This document shows, piece after piece, positions 29,058 through 37,167 of a stretch of 64,000 nt of DNA; position 1 is the first letter of the stretch, and each line of letters starts with the position of its first letter. Source of the DNA: CAWFYI01 sp963820105 (lineage in GTDB: Bacteria; Patescibacteriota; Saccharimonadia; Saccharimonadales; UBA4665). Below the pieces are notes generated by a model, which was given only the letters and a program-made list of their open reading frames with translations, did no database searches and was not told the origin of the DNA. The translations under genes were made by a program, and so were the position numbers. Where the stretch lies: positions 124,001-188,000 of the forward strand of contig CAWFYI010000001.1 of NCBI GenBank assembly GCA_963820105.1, given 5' to 3'.

Positions 29058-31065
29058 GCAGGGCGACAAGGCTCGTATAGGAAAGCTACGCGAACTCATC
29101 AATGACTACCGGTACCATTATCACGTGCTCGACGAATCGATAATGAGCGAAGCGGCGGCCGACAGCCTGAAGCACGAGCTATCCCAACTAGAGGCTGCGC
29201 ATCCGGAATTGATTACGCCTGACTCGCCGACCCAGCGGGTGGCCGGAGCTCCTATTAAAGGTTTCACGCAGCGCGAGCACTCCGCGCGTATGCTCAGCCT
29301 GAACGACGCCTTTGACGAATCCGAAGTGAAGGCCTGGCAGGAACGGATCGTAAAACTTCTGCCGCAAAGCGCCAAGCTGGAATATTTCGCCGACGTCAAG
29401 ATGGACGGTCTGGCTTGCGCCGTTGTCTACGAGGACGGCGTGCTGCAGATGGCTGTCACGCGGGGCGACGGCTTCGTTGGTGAAGATGTCACAGCTAACG
29501 TACGCACCATCGAATCCGTACCCTTAAGTCTGCGCAAGGACAAGCGTTACGCCGGTTTTCTGCAAGGTAGGACGGAGGTGCGGGGCGAAATCGTCATGTA
29601 CAAGGATGATTTCAAACGCCTGAACGAAAAACGTGCCAAAGCAGGAAAGCCGCTGTTCGCCAACCCGCGCAATACCGCGGCCGGCACCATCCGGCAGCTC
29701 GACCCGCAGCTTGTGGCCGAAAGGCCGCTTCACTTTCGCGCTTACGACCTGCTCAGATCACGCGACGCCGACATCCCCACTTATGACTACGCATACAAGG
29801 TCGTGCATGCCCTGGGTTTCCTGATCAACACACAGGCGAAGATTTTCAAATCCGTGGATGAGCTCATGCGATTCGCCAAACAATGGGAAACCAAGCGCCA
29901 GGATCTGCCGTACAATACCGATGGCCTGGTTATCAAAGTTAATGACAGGCAACTATACGGGCGCCTGGGTGTGGTCGGCAAAGCGCCGCGCGGCGCGGTT
30001 GCCCTGAAGTACGCCGCGGAACAAGCCACCACCAAAGTAAAGGACATCTTCATATCGATCGGCCGTACAGGTACGGCCACGCCGGTAGCAATGTTGGAGC
30101 CGGTGGTCATCGCTGGCAGCACGGTGCAGATGGCGACCCTGCATAACGAAGGCGAAGTCAAGCGCAAGGACATACGTGCCGGCGACACGGTCATAGTACA
30201 CAAAGCGGGCGACATAATCCCGGAAGTTATCGAACCGCTGGTTAAACTGCGCGACGGCTCGGAAAAGCCGTTCGTCATGCCGAAACGCTGCCCTGAATGC
30301 AATACTAAACTTGTTAAGTATAAAGCCGAAGACGCTGCCTGGCGCTGTCCTAACCGCAGCTGCCCATCGCGCTCATGGAAGCGTGTCGAACATTTCGCCA
30401 GTAAATCCGCTCTGGATATAGAAGGTCTGGGCGAAAAAAATGTCATAGCGCTTCTGCAGGCCGGACTTGTAAAGGACCAGGCCGGCATCTACACCCTGAA
30501 AGAAGAGGATGTGATCAAGCTGGACCGCTTCGCAGAAGTATCGGCGAAGAAGCTGGTCGAAGCTATACAGGCCAAGAAAAATCCGCCTTTTTCACGGTTC
30601 CTGTACGGGCTGGGCATCCGGCACATAGGAACCCAGACAGCCATTGATCTGGCCAATCATTTTCGTACCATAGAAAAACTGGCGGAAGCGACCATCGAAG
30701 GGCTTTCCGCGGTCGAAGGCATAGGCGAGGTGGTCGCCGAAGCTGTCGTGGAATGGTTTAGCGAGCCGCGCAACGAAGAATTACTAAAAAAATTCCAGAA
30801 GCACGGCGTCTGGCCGGAGCCGGTCAAGCGGGTCGGCGGCAAACTTAGCGGCAAAAGCTTCGTAGTTACCGGTACGCTGGAGAGCATGGGCCGCGACCAG
30901 GCGGCAGAACGCATCCGCGCCCTGGGCGGCACTTTCCAGAGTTCCGTAGGCAAGGATACGGATTATTTGGTGGTCGGCGCCAACGTCGGCGCCTCCAAGC
31001 TAACCAAGGCCGCTAAACTCGGCACCAAACAGCTTAACGAAGACGAGTTCCTCGGGCTGCTATAA
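29050..31065 (+). CDS. ligA: NAD-dependent DNA ligase LigA
   Basis: 671 residues, full length. The Ia domain (ELINDYRYHYHVLDESIMSEAAAD) binds NMN; the adenylation site is Lys117 in FADVKMDGLA. An OB fold, a four-Cys zinc finger (CPECNTKL, CPNRSCPS), HhH repeats and a C-terminal BRCT domain (GKSFVVTGTLESMGRDQAAERI) follow. It seals nicks in replication and repair. Confidence 0.97.
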   Translation: MSKQGDKARIGKLRELINDYRYHYHVLDESIMSEAAADSLKHELSQLEAAHPELITPDSPTQRVAGAPIKGFTQREHSARMLSLNDAFDESEVKAWQERIVKLLPQSAKLEYFADVKMDGLACAVVYEDGVLQMAVTRGDGFVGEDVTANVRTIESVPLSLRKDKRYAGFLQGRTEVRGEIVMYKDDFKRLNEKRAKAGKPLFANPRNTAAGTIRQLDPQLVAERPLHFRAYDLLRSRDADIPTYDYAYKVVHALGFLINTQAKIFKSVDELMRFAKQWETKRQDLPYNTDGLVIKVNDRQLYGRLGVVGKAPRGAVALKYAAEQATTKVKDIFISIGRTGTATPVAMLEPVVIAGSTVQMATLHNEGEVKRKDIRAGDTVIVHKAGDIIPEVIEPLVKLRDGSEKPFVMPKRCPECNTKLVKYKAEDAAWRCPNRSCPSRSWKRVEHFASKSALDIEGLGEKNVIALLQAGLVKDQAGIYTLKEEDVIKLDRFAEVSAKKLVEAIQAKKNPPFSRFLYGLGIRHIGTQTAIDLANHFRTIEKLAEATIEGLSAVEGIGEVVAEAVVEWFSEPRNEELLKKFQKHGVWPEPVKRVGGKLSGKSFVVTGTLESMGRDQAAERIRALGGTFQSSVGKDTDYLVVGANVGASKLTKAAKLGTKQLNEDEFLGLL

Positions 31066-31071
31066 GGTCTG

Positions 31072-31100
31072 TTGGTAAAATCTACGAACAGGTTTATATT
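31072..31100 (+). promoter_or_regulatory. Promoter of the DUF1761 gene
   Basis: TTGGTA at 31072-31077, 17-base spacer, TATATT at 31095-31100. A GGGGAG Shine-Dalgarno follows, about eight bases before the ATG at 31129. Confidence 0.55.
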
Positions 31101-31128
31101 ACAAGCAGGTAATATGGGGAGATAAGGT

Positions 31129-31539
31129 ATGAACTTCGATATTAACTGGGTGGCCGGTATGGTTGCAGGCGTGGCTGCCATGATACCGGGATGGATAATC
31201 TATGCGCCGGGCGTGTTGGGCAGGCGCTGGATGAAAGAAATCGGCACGTCGCCGGAAAAAATGAAGGCCAGCGGCGCAAGCCCGGCCGCCGCCGTTGCCA
31301 AGATGTTCGTGGTTTCACTGATTAACGGCTTGGTGGCTTCGGCCGTGGTCTTCTCGGCCGGCGCGGTGACCTTCAGCGAAGCTCTGCTGATATCGCTCGC
31401 GCTAGGGTGGTTCTGGGTGTCGGCGAGCCTGATGCTGGTGTTCTTTGAAAACCGCAGTAATGCGTGGTTCGGCATCAGCGCTCTCAGCCACATTACGACC
31501 GCGGTCGTAATCGGCGTAGTGCTTGGCCTGTTCGTATAG
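31129..31539 (+). CDS. DUF1761 family membrane protein
   Basis: 136 residues with four hydrophobic helices. INWVAGMVAGVAAMIPGWIIYAP and LGWFWVSASLMLVFFENRS match the DUF1761 pattern. Function unknown. Confidence 0.75.
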   Translation: MNFDINWVAGMVAGVAAMIPGWIIYAPGVLGRRWMKEIGTSPEKMKASGASPAAAVAKMFVVSLINGLVASAVVFSAGAVTFSEALLISLALGWFWVSASLMLVFFENRSNAWFGISALSHITTAVVIGVVLGLFV

Positions 31540-31562
31540 CCCTCGTGCTATAATCACCCCAT

Positions 31563-32291
31563 ATGAGCAAACAGAAATCAACCCAGCTCAACTGTTTTTC
31601 GCCGCCGGTGATGATCGCGACCATGATCATCGAGACGGCACTGGCGATTTACACGCTGTGGCGCTACAAGATGACCATGGCAACGCGCCTGGTGGTCATG
31701 TTACTGCTGGCGCTGGCAACTTTCCAGTTGAGCGAATACTACGTCTGTACAGGGATCGGCTCCATGGCCGCGCCGTGGTCGCGTGTCGGCTTCGTAGCCA
31801 TCACGGCCCTGCCGCCGCTCGGATTGCACCTAATGCACGTGCTGGCTAATAAGAACCGGCGGCACCTGGTTTATTCAGCTTACGCGGTGATGGTGCTGTT
31901 CATGGGGTCGTTTCTGTTCGCGCCGGGTATCTTTACCGGACATGTGTGCACCGGCAACTACGTGATCTTCCAGTTCACGGCCAATATAACGGGCGTCTAC
32001 AGCGTCTACTACTTCGGCTGGATACTTGCCGGCATCGGCCTGGGTTTCAAATGGGCAAACGAACTGAAAGCCAAGGGCAAAAAAGCTCTGAAACAGCTTC
32101 AAACAGTCCAGGGCCTCATCCTTGGCTACCTGGTCTTCCTGGTGCCATCAGCCCTGGCGATGGCTGTCAAGCCGGATGTCCGCCGCGGTATCCCCAGCGT
32201 GCTCTGCGGCTTCGCCGTGCTACTGGCACTGGTTTTGGCGCTCTATATAATGCCCCGCATAATGCCCCGCGCTTCAGAGCCCCAGGACTGA
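31563..32291 (+). CDS. Seven-helix membrane protein, unknown function
   Basis: 242 residues with about seven hydrophobic segments. The layout resembles the 7TM sensor modules found before histidine kinases, but no output domain follows. Three cysteines lie in loops (YYVCTGIG, GHVCTGNY). TATAAT at 31549-31554, eight bases upstream, predicts a leaderless transcript. Confidence 0.7.
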   Translation: MSKQKSTQLNCFSPPVMIATMIIETALAIYTLWRYKMTMATRLVVMLLLALATFQLSEYYVCTGIGSMAAPWSRVGFVAITALPPLGLHLMHVLANKNRRHLVYSAYAVMVLFMGSFLFAPGIFTGHVCTGNYVIFQFTANITGVYSVYYFGWILAGIGLGFKWANELKAKGKKALKQLQTVQGLILGYLVFLVPSALAMAVKPDVRRGIPSVLCGFAVLLALVLALYIMPRIMPRASEPQD

Positions 32292-32297
32292 CCGATC

Positions 32298-32936
32298 TTA
32301 CTCTATCGGTTCAGGTACTGTTTCGCCACCCTGCCTCCAGATGTTGATGGCGCTGGCGGTGCCGAGAGCGACGGCTCCGCCAAAACCGACCTTGCCGAAT
32401 ACGGATAGGGCGTCGTGTACGGCGCCATGCGTAGCATGAGCTCCCAGTTCACCAGCTATAAACTGCATGCGCTCAACCATGCCTATCTTATTGACCGGAC
32501 CGGTTTCGGGCACTTCGCCGCCCCGGCGATGGGTGGCCACCTGGGTAGCCACCATAGTGGCGAATTCCGTCCCCGCAACGGGAATCCCCAGTTCAAGCGG
32601 AACGGCACCATTCGCCATGCCTCCCCCGAAGATGCCCAGAGCGTAAGCTTTATCAGCTATGGGGTCGAGTATCCGCCCCCAACTGCTAGGAACGATGTTT
32701 AATGCTTTTTGCAAGCGCGGTAGCCGCCTGGTAGCGATAATGACCGAGCCCTCGGCGTCGGTGGCCGCCAAACCGGCAGCCGTAACGGCCGCGGTGCCAG
32801 GATCCACCACGTTAGCAGCCATACCTGCGCCCAAGAGTACGCCGCCAACACCCCTGGCGACTGACATCAGGTTGGGCAGAGTAATCTTCTTCTCGCCCTC
32901 AACGTTCTTGAACGAAGGCGTGGTAATGCTCCTCAT
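32298..32936 (-). CDS. CDP-alcohol phosphatidyltransferase family protein, degenerate first motif
   Basis: 212 residues. It opens ITLPNLMSVARGVGGVLLG, the usual start of the family's first helix. The second half of the active-site motif is intact (GRILDPIADK: G-x3-D-x3-D), but the first half reads TDAEGSVIIATRR instead of D-x2-DG-x2-AR, so two of the four metal-binding aspartates do not align. It may be inactive or altered in specificity. A minus-strand promoter TTGCAT-N17-TATTAT ends six bases before the ATG (leaderless). Convergent with the 7TM gene. Confidence 0.65.
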   Translation of the reverse strand: MRSITTPSFKNVEGEKKITLPNLMSVARGVGGVLLGAGMAANVVDPGTAAVTAAGLAATDAEGSVIIATRRLPRLQKALNIVPSSWGRILDPIADKAYALGIFGGGMANGAVPLELGIPVAGTEFATMVATQVATHRRGGEVPETGPVNKIGMVERMQFIAGELGAHATHGAVHDALSVFGKVGFGGAVALGTASAINIWRQGGETVPEPIE

Positions 32937-32989
32937 AACGTTATAATAACATATTTAATATATTTATGCAATACTTGTGCCGCAAAATC

Positions 32990-33017
32990 TTGACAAAGTA
33001 GGCTCATCGGTTATGCT
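32990..33017 (+). promoter_or_regulatory. Strong promoter without a following ORF
   Basis: TTGACA (32990-32995), 16-base spacer, TATGCT (33012-33017). No ORF follows before the separate TATAAT of corA at 33143-33148, so it probably drives a small RNA. Confidence 0.6.
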
Positions 33018-33023
33018 TATAGC

Positions 33024-33137
33024 AGATCGTGCGCTTCAGCGGCGCGTAAAATAAACAGGTAAAAACAAACACCTCACAATACCCGCCGCCGGGTGGGCGC
33101 GCACGAAAAAAGGCGGCCGGAGTCAAAAGCTCCGGCC
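33024..33137 (+). ncRNA. Candidate structured small RNA upstream of corA
   Basis: Predicted to start near 33024. An eight-base closing helix (TCGTGCGC 33027-33034 with GCGCACGA 33099-33106) encloses two hairpins (AGGT 33057-33060 / ACCT 33071-33074; ACCCG 33081-33085 / CGGGT 33090-33094). GCGGCG at 33040-33045 could alternatively pair with CGCCGC inside the second hairpin. An eight-base-stem hairpin closes the region (33115-33122 / 33130-33137). I do not recognise a known RNA family (not SRP, tmRNA or RNase P). It could be a free sRNA or a regulator of the magnesium transporter gene. Confidence 0.4.
33107..33137 (-). terminator. Minus-strand rho-independent terminator
   Basis: GGCCGGAG/CTCCGGCC stem with a seven-base loop; on the minus strand it is followed by GCC and a run of six T. 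On the plus strand there is no T-run. No minus-strand gene is seen that would need it, so it may end an antisense transcript or be part of the RNA above. Confidence 0.5.
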
Positions 33138-33169
33138 TCCTGTATAATGAATAGTCAAGGAAAGCCGTT

Positions 33170-34099
33170 ATGATTAAATATTATTACAAAAGCGTGCGTA
33201 GTGCGGCAGTCAAAGAACTTAACGAGCCGCAGCCTGGAACCTGGGTCCATGCCGAAGCACCTACCGAAAAAGAGATCGCCGAACTGGCAAAACAGCTCAA
33301 CCTGGAGCTTGGCCACCTGGAAGACGCGGTCGACGAAGACGAAATGCCGCGCCTGGAAAGGGAAGGCGACCAGAGCTACATCTTCGTGCGTTTCCCATAC
33401 AAGACCGACGACGGCGAAATGGACACCGCACCGCTGCTCATCGTTTTCGACGCGGAACATGTGCTGACCGTATCGCCAATCCACCTGCCGGCGGCGGACG
33501 ATCTGGTCAAGGCCAGGCACGGTTTCGCTACCACCCAGCGCGCCAAACTAATCCTGCTCATCCTGTCCCACATCAGCGACCAGTACGACGTATTTATCAG
33601 CCAGACCAGCCGCTCCATAAAGGTCATCCGTTCGCGCCTGCGTGGCAAAGGCATAACCAACCACGATCTAATCGATTTCGTAACCATCGAGGACGAACTG
33701 AACGAATTCCACAGTTCGCTACAGCCGACCAATGCGACGCTGCGGCGTCTGCTGGCCGGCCGCCAACTCCAGCTGTTCGAGGAAGACCAGAACATAGTCG
33801 AGGATTTGCTGTTAAATAACGAGCAGTCCATCGAGGCGATCCGCTCTAATCTCAAGTCCATCGCCAACATCCGCGAGGCTTATTCGGCCATCAGCGCCAA
33901 CAACCTGAACCGCACCTTGACCATCTTGACGGTCGCGACCATCCTGATAGCCTTGCCGAACGTGGTCTTTGGCATGTACGGCATGAACGTGCGCCTGCCG
34001 TATGAGCATGCCAAGTGGGCCTTCGAGGCTATCGTCAGCCTGAACGTCTTCATCATCGCGCTCGTCATCTTCATCGTCCGCAAAAAACGCGTCATCTAA
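33170..34099 (+). CDS. corA: CorA-family magnesium/cobalt transporter
   Basis: 309 residues. A large N-terminal cytoplasmic domain and long helix are followed by two C-terminal membrane helices with the pore signature YGMN near residue 271 (FGMYGMNVRLP) and a basic end (RKKRVI). TATAAT at 33143-33148 and an AAGGA element precede the ATG. The structured region upstream may regulate it. Confidence 0.93.
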   Translation: MIKYYYKSVRSAAVKELNEPQPGTWVHAEAPTEKEIAELAKQLNLELGHLEDAVDEDEMPRLEREGDQSYIFVRFPYKTDDGEMDTAPLLIVFDAEHVLTVSPIHLPAADDLVKARHGFATTQRAKLILLILSHISDQYDVFISQTSRSIKVIRSRLRGKGITNHDLIDFVTIEDELNEFHSSLQPTNATLRRLLAGRQLQLFEEDQNIVEDLLLNNEQSIEAIRSNLKSIANIREAYSAISANNLNRTLTILTVATILIALPNVVFGMYGMNVRLPYEHAKWAFEAIVSLNVFIIALVIFIVRKKRVI

Positions 34100-34141
34100 C
34101 AGATAAAAACACGTTAAACTTGTCTATGGTACGATTGGTAA

Positions 34142-34846
34142 GTGAAAGTTTATACTGAGAAAATTATAAAGGACGTGCAGTCATTACGCTTGCAAGGTAA
34201 AACGTACCGGGAAATTAATCAGATACTAGGCTTATCAATCCCAAAATCGACGCTAAGTTATTATTGCAGGAATGTTGATCCCGGCGAGAATTATAGGAAG
34301 CGCATACAAGCCGACACCGCTAAAAGACTGGCTTACGTTCAGGAGTTAGCCGTTGCGAAGAATAGACAAATCTTTGAAAGCAAGCTTGCAGGCTTAAGAA
34401 AAAACTCTCAATATGCCGCCAGCTTAATCCGCGAGATACCTGTTGCCAAGATAGCCCTGGCCATGCTTTACCTTGGCGAGGGCGCTAAATGGAAAAGCCA
34501 CCGGGCTCCTCAGTTGGGAAGTTCCGACCCCAGGATAATAAAAATTTACTTGAGCCTTCTAGAGACTTGCTACAAAGTCGAGCGCAAGACCATTCGGTGC
34601 GCAGTACAGCATCGGGCCGACCAAGACAGCACCAAACTGCTTAATTATTGGTCAAAAATAATGGGAATACCTAAGAAACAGTTTTATCCAAGTTACATCG
34701 ATAAACGTACAATTGGCAAGCCGACCAAAAAAACCGATTACAAAGGAGTGTGCGTTGTAAATTGTCCGGGTACGCATATACAGCTTGAACTTGATATAAT
34801 GGCTGATATCATTAGTGATGCTTGGGGCATTGGCGCAGTTGGCTAG
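34142..34846 (+). CDS. HTH plus LAGLIDADG-like hypothetical protein running into a tRNA gene
   Basis: 234 residues from GTG. The N-terminal 60 residues look like a resolvase-type helix-turn-helix (LRLQGKTYREINQILGLSIPKSTLSYYC). The rest resembles single-motif LAGLIDADG-fold proteins (ALAMLYLGEGAKW, SSDPRIIKIYLSLLETCY, LNYWSKIMGIPKKQFYPSY) common in CPR and actinobacterial genomes; whether they are active homing nucleases is unclear. The last seven codons and TAG stop lie inside tRNA-Ala. TACGAT six bases before GTG suggests a leaderless start. Codon use is more AT-rich than its neighbours. Confidence 0.68.
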   Translation: MKVYTEKIIKDVQSLRLQGKTYREINQILGLSIPKSTLSYYCRNVDPGENYRKRIQADTAKRLAYVQELAVAKNRQIFESKLAGLRKNSQYAASLIREIPVAKIALAMLYLGEGAKWKSHRAPQLGSSDPRIIKIYLSLLETCYKVERKTIRCAVQHRADQDSTKLLNYWSKIMGIPKKQFYPSYIDKRTIGKPTKKTDYKGVCVVNCPGTHIQLELDIMADIISDAWGIGAVG

Positions 34847-34900
34847 CGCGCTTCCGTGGCACGGAAGAGGTCATCGGTTCGAATCCGATATGCTCCACCA
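34824..34900 (+). tRNA. tRNA-Ala (anticodon GGC)
   Basis: Acceptor stem GGGGCAT/ATGCTCC (one G-T pair), CCA encoded. D-loop AGTTGGCTA, anticodon stem CTTCC/GGAAG with loop GTGGCAC, T-loop TTCGAAT. 77 bases. Its first 23 bases overlap the preceding CDS. Confidence 0.95.
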
Positions 34901-34906
34901 GATTTA

Positions 34907-34935
34907 TTGCTTAACGGACACCGTAGACGTACAAT
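34907..34935 (+). promoter_or_regulatory. Promoter of the stomatin-like gene
   Basis: TTGCTT at 34907-34912, 17-base spacer, TACAAT at 34930-34935. A GGGGGAG Shine-Dalgarno precedes the GTG at 34963. Confidence 0.6.
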
Positions 34936-34962
34936 TAAGGTACTAACTTTGGGGGAGTAACA

Positions 34963-35724
34963 GTGGGTTTTATAATTTTTCTTATAGTTGTGGCGCTGTT
35001 CCTAATCGCCAGCGGCGTGCGCATCATCAACCAGTACGAGCGCGGCGTGGTCTTCCGCCTGGGCAAGGTCCGTCCAGGGGTCAAGGAGCCGGGCCTGCGT
35101 CTGATTATCCCGATCGTCGACCAGCTGAAGAAGGTCAACCTGCGTATAATCACCCTGCCCATAGAATCGCAGAAGATCATCACCAAGGACAATGTCTCTA
35201 TAGACGTGTCGGCCGTGGCCTATTACAAAGTGACCGACCCGATAAAGTCCATCGTAGAGATCGAAAACGTCATCTCGGCTACCTATCAGATCGCTCAGAC
35301 CACGGTACGCAACATCGTCGGCCAGACCAGCATGGACGACATCCTGAGCGAAACGGCCGCCATCAACGAAAAGATCAAGACCATCCTGGAAACTTCTACT
35401 GAGAAGTGGGGCATTTACGTCAGCACGGTCGAGGTGAAAGACATCCAGCTTCCGGACACGATGCAGAGGGCCATGGCCAAGCAGGCCGAGGCCGAAAGGG
35501 AAAAGCGCGCCAAGATTATCGCGGCCGAAGGCGAAGCCCTGAGCGCCCAGAAGCTGGGCGAGGCGGCGGATGTCATCTCTAAGCACCCGATAGCCCTCCA
35601 GCTAAGGAACCTGCAGGTCCTGAACGACATCGCGGTAGAGAAGAACAGCACCATAGTCTTCCCGGCGCAGTTCATGGACACGGTCAAAAGCGTAAAAGAC
35701 TTCATGGGCAAGGAACACGCCTAA
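34963..35724 (+). CDS. Stomatin/prohibitin-like (SPFH/band 7) membrane protein
   Basis: 253 residues starting at GTG behind a clear Shine-Dalgarno. One N-terminal membrane helix ([17 protein letters not shown]), the band 7 domain ([16 protein letters not shown]...[28 protein letters not shown]) and a C-terminal coiled coil ([22 protein letters not shown]). These proteins form oligomeric membrane scaffolds, often with NfeD partners; no nfeD gene is adjacent. Confidence 0.93.
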   Translation: MGFIIFLIVVALFLIASGVRIINQYERGVVFRLGKVRPGVKEPGLRLIIPIVDQLKKVNLRIITLPIESQKIITKDNVSIDVSAVAYYKVTDPIKSIVEIENVISATYQIAQTTVRNIVGQTSMDDILSETAAINEKIKTILETSTEKWGIYVSTVEVKDIQLPDTMQRAMAKQAEAEREKRAKIIAAEGEALSAQKLGEAADVISKHPIALQLRNLQVLNDIAVEKNSTIVFPAQFMDTVKSVKDFMGKEHA

Positions 35725-35780
35725 ACCAACCCTTGGAATGTTCTGACAGCCTGTTAATATTATGATATAATATTAACAAT

Positions 35781-36725
35781 ATGACAGATAATGGCGAGAG
35801 GCCTGATTCGGCAATGACGCATCCCGCGGTCGAACTTATGATGGAGCGGCAGGCGTCCGGCAGCCAGCGCGGCGAGCGGGAAGACGGCCGTGTGCTGGCC
35901 GTAGCCGTAGAAGGCGGCGGCGCCCGCGGAACGATCTCGGCGGGTATGTGCATAGCGCTTGAAAGATTGGGACTGGTGGATACGGTGGACGTCATCTACG
36001 GGACGTCGTCCGGCGCTCTTAACGGCTCGTATACGGCCGCCGGCCAGGCAGCCGAGGGTTCGGCCAACTACGAGGACACGGCCAACTTCCGGCTGGTTAA
36101 TCCCCTGAGGTGGTTGATCGGTCGCAAGATAGTAGACCACGATTACCTATTTGACGAAATCGTAAGAGACCGCAGACCGTACAGCGAGGAAGGTTTGGCC
36201 GCCGGTCCTGACTTCCGCGCGATAGCAGTTGATCTGGAGGATAAGACGCTTGCCGTGCTACAGGACTTTGAGGACACCGATGAACTTAGGACCGGGGTGC
36301 GGGCCAGTGGTTCCATGCCCTTGGTGACGTACCCTACCATGTTTAGAGGGAGATACTATATTGACGGCGGAATATTGGAGCCTGTCGGCCATGGATCGGC
36401 CCTGGAAGAAGGCGCTACCGACGTCCTGGTCCTAAGGACGCGCCCGGCCGACGCTGACAAAAAGCCTGAACCATCACTGGCGCGCCGGGCTATCCGCAGA
36501 AGAGACCCCGAGTTAGCGGATCTGGTGGACGGCGTGCATGAACGTTATAACGAGATGGCCAGGGACCTGCAGGCGCAAACCGAAGACGGCGGCCCGGTCC
36601 TTCAAATCGCGCCCCCGTCCGACGTTATCAAGATCGCGCGAGGCGAAAGATCTGTCGCCAAGATACAGCAGGGTCTGATTGTCGGCGCCACCGCTTGTAC
36701 TAACCTGTTATCTACCGTAAAATAA
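35781..36725 (+). CDS. Patatin-like phospholipase
   Basis: 314 residues. Oxyanion hole VEGGGARGTISAG, nucleophile elbow GTSSGALNG (G-x-S-x-G) and catalytic Asp in IDGGILEP (DG-G/A). The Ser-Asp dyad cleaves acyl chains from lipids. No signal peptide. TATAAT at 35766-35771, nine bases before the ATG. Such enzymes in episymbiotic CPR bacteria may act on host-derived lipids; that is inference. Confidence 0.9.
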   Translation: MTDNGERPDSAMTHPAVELMMERQASGSQRGEREDGRVLAVAVEGGGARGTISAGMCIALERLGLVDTVDVIYGTSSGALNGSYTAAGQAAEGSANYEDTANFRLVNPLRWLIGRKIVDHDYLFDEIVRDRRPYSEEGLAAGPDFRAIAVDLEDKTLAVLQDFEDTDELRTGVRASGSMPLVTYPTMFRGRYYIDGGILEPVGHGSALEEGATDVLVLRTRPADADKKPEPSLARRAIRRRDPELADLVDGVHERYNEMARDLQAQTEDGGPVLQIAPPSDVIKIARGERSVAKIQQGLIVGATACTNLLSTVK

Positions 36726-36734
36726 CTTAGTCGT

Positions 36735-36810
36735 GGCTCTGTAGCTCAGTTGGTAGAGCAGAGGCTTGAAGAGCCTTGTGTCCACAGTTCGAGTCTGTGC
36801 GGAGCCACCA
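36735..36810 (+). tRNA. tRNA-Phe (anticodon GAA)
   Basis: Acceptor stem GGCTCTG/CGGAGCC with CCA encoded, D-loop AGTTGGTA, anticodon loop TTGAAGA, T-loop TTCGAGT. 76 bases. Confidence 0.96.
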
Positions 36811-36819
36811 AAACACCAC

Positions 36820-36896
36820 GCGGGTGTAGCTCAGTTGTTTAGAGCGCGTCCTTGCCAAGGACGAGGCCACGGGTTAGAGTCCCGTCACCCGCACCA
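36820..36896 (+). tRNA. tRNA-Gly (anticodon GCC) with U19/A56
   Basis: Acceptor stem GCGGGTG/CACCCGC, CCA encoded, anticodon stem CGTCC/GGACG with loop TTGCCAA. The D-loop reads AGTTGTTTA and the T-loop TTAGAGT. The invariant G19 and C56, which pair in the tRNA elbow, are thus U19 and A56, a double change that keeps Watson-Crick pairing. 77 bases. Confidence 0.93.
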
Positions 36897-36909
36897 AATC
36901 GACACCCAG

Positions 36910-37035
36910 AAAAGCTCCCTTGACCGGGAGCTTTTTGCTTATTGATCCGCCGTACGGTTTCAACCTACGTCCGGTCAGGTCGACCAAAAGAGACAAGATG
37001 TGCCGCTTTCTTGATTGCAATGACGGTTATAACTT
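36910..37035 (+). repeat. Imperfect direct repeat, copy A (tRNA-Gly 3' flank)
   Basis: About 125 bases, from the terminator hairpin to ACGGTTATAACTT (37023-37035). By eye it matches copy B (37692-37822) at roughly three-quarters of positions. I see no gene in 36897-37167; the short ORF over it crosses the terminator and is rejected. Confidence 0.6.
36911..36937 (+). terminator. Terminator of the tRNA-Phe/tRNA-Gly unit
   Basis: AGCTCCC (36913-36919) and GGGAGCT (36926-36932) with flanking A and T runs: a textbook rho-independent terminator. It is also the start of a direct repeat whose second copy begins near 37692. Confidence 0.9.
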
Positions 37036-37167
37036 CTTGGTAGCAGCTATAGTTTTAATCTGGCCATCGTGGCCGGTCTGGAGCCGCCTTATAAAGTTTG
37101 GACAATTGGGATGCAAGAAGAAAACAACTTCCCTGGCACTTAAACACAAATACAGTATGATTAAGGC

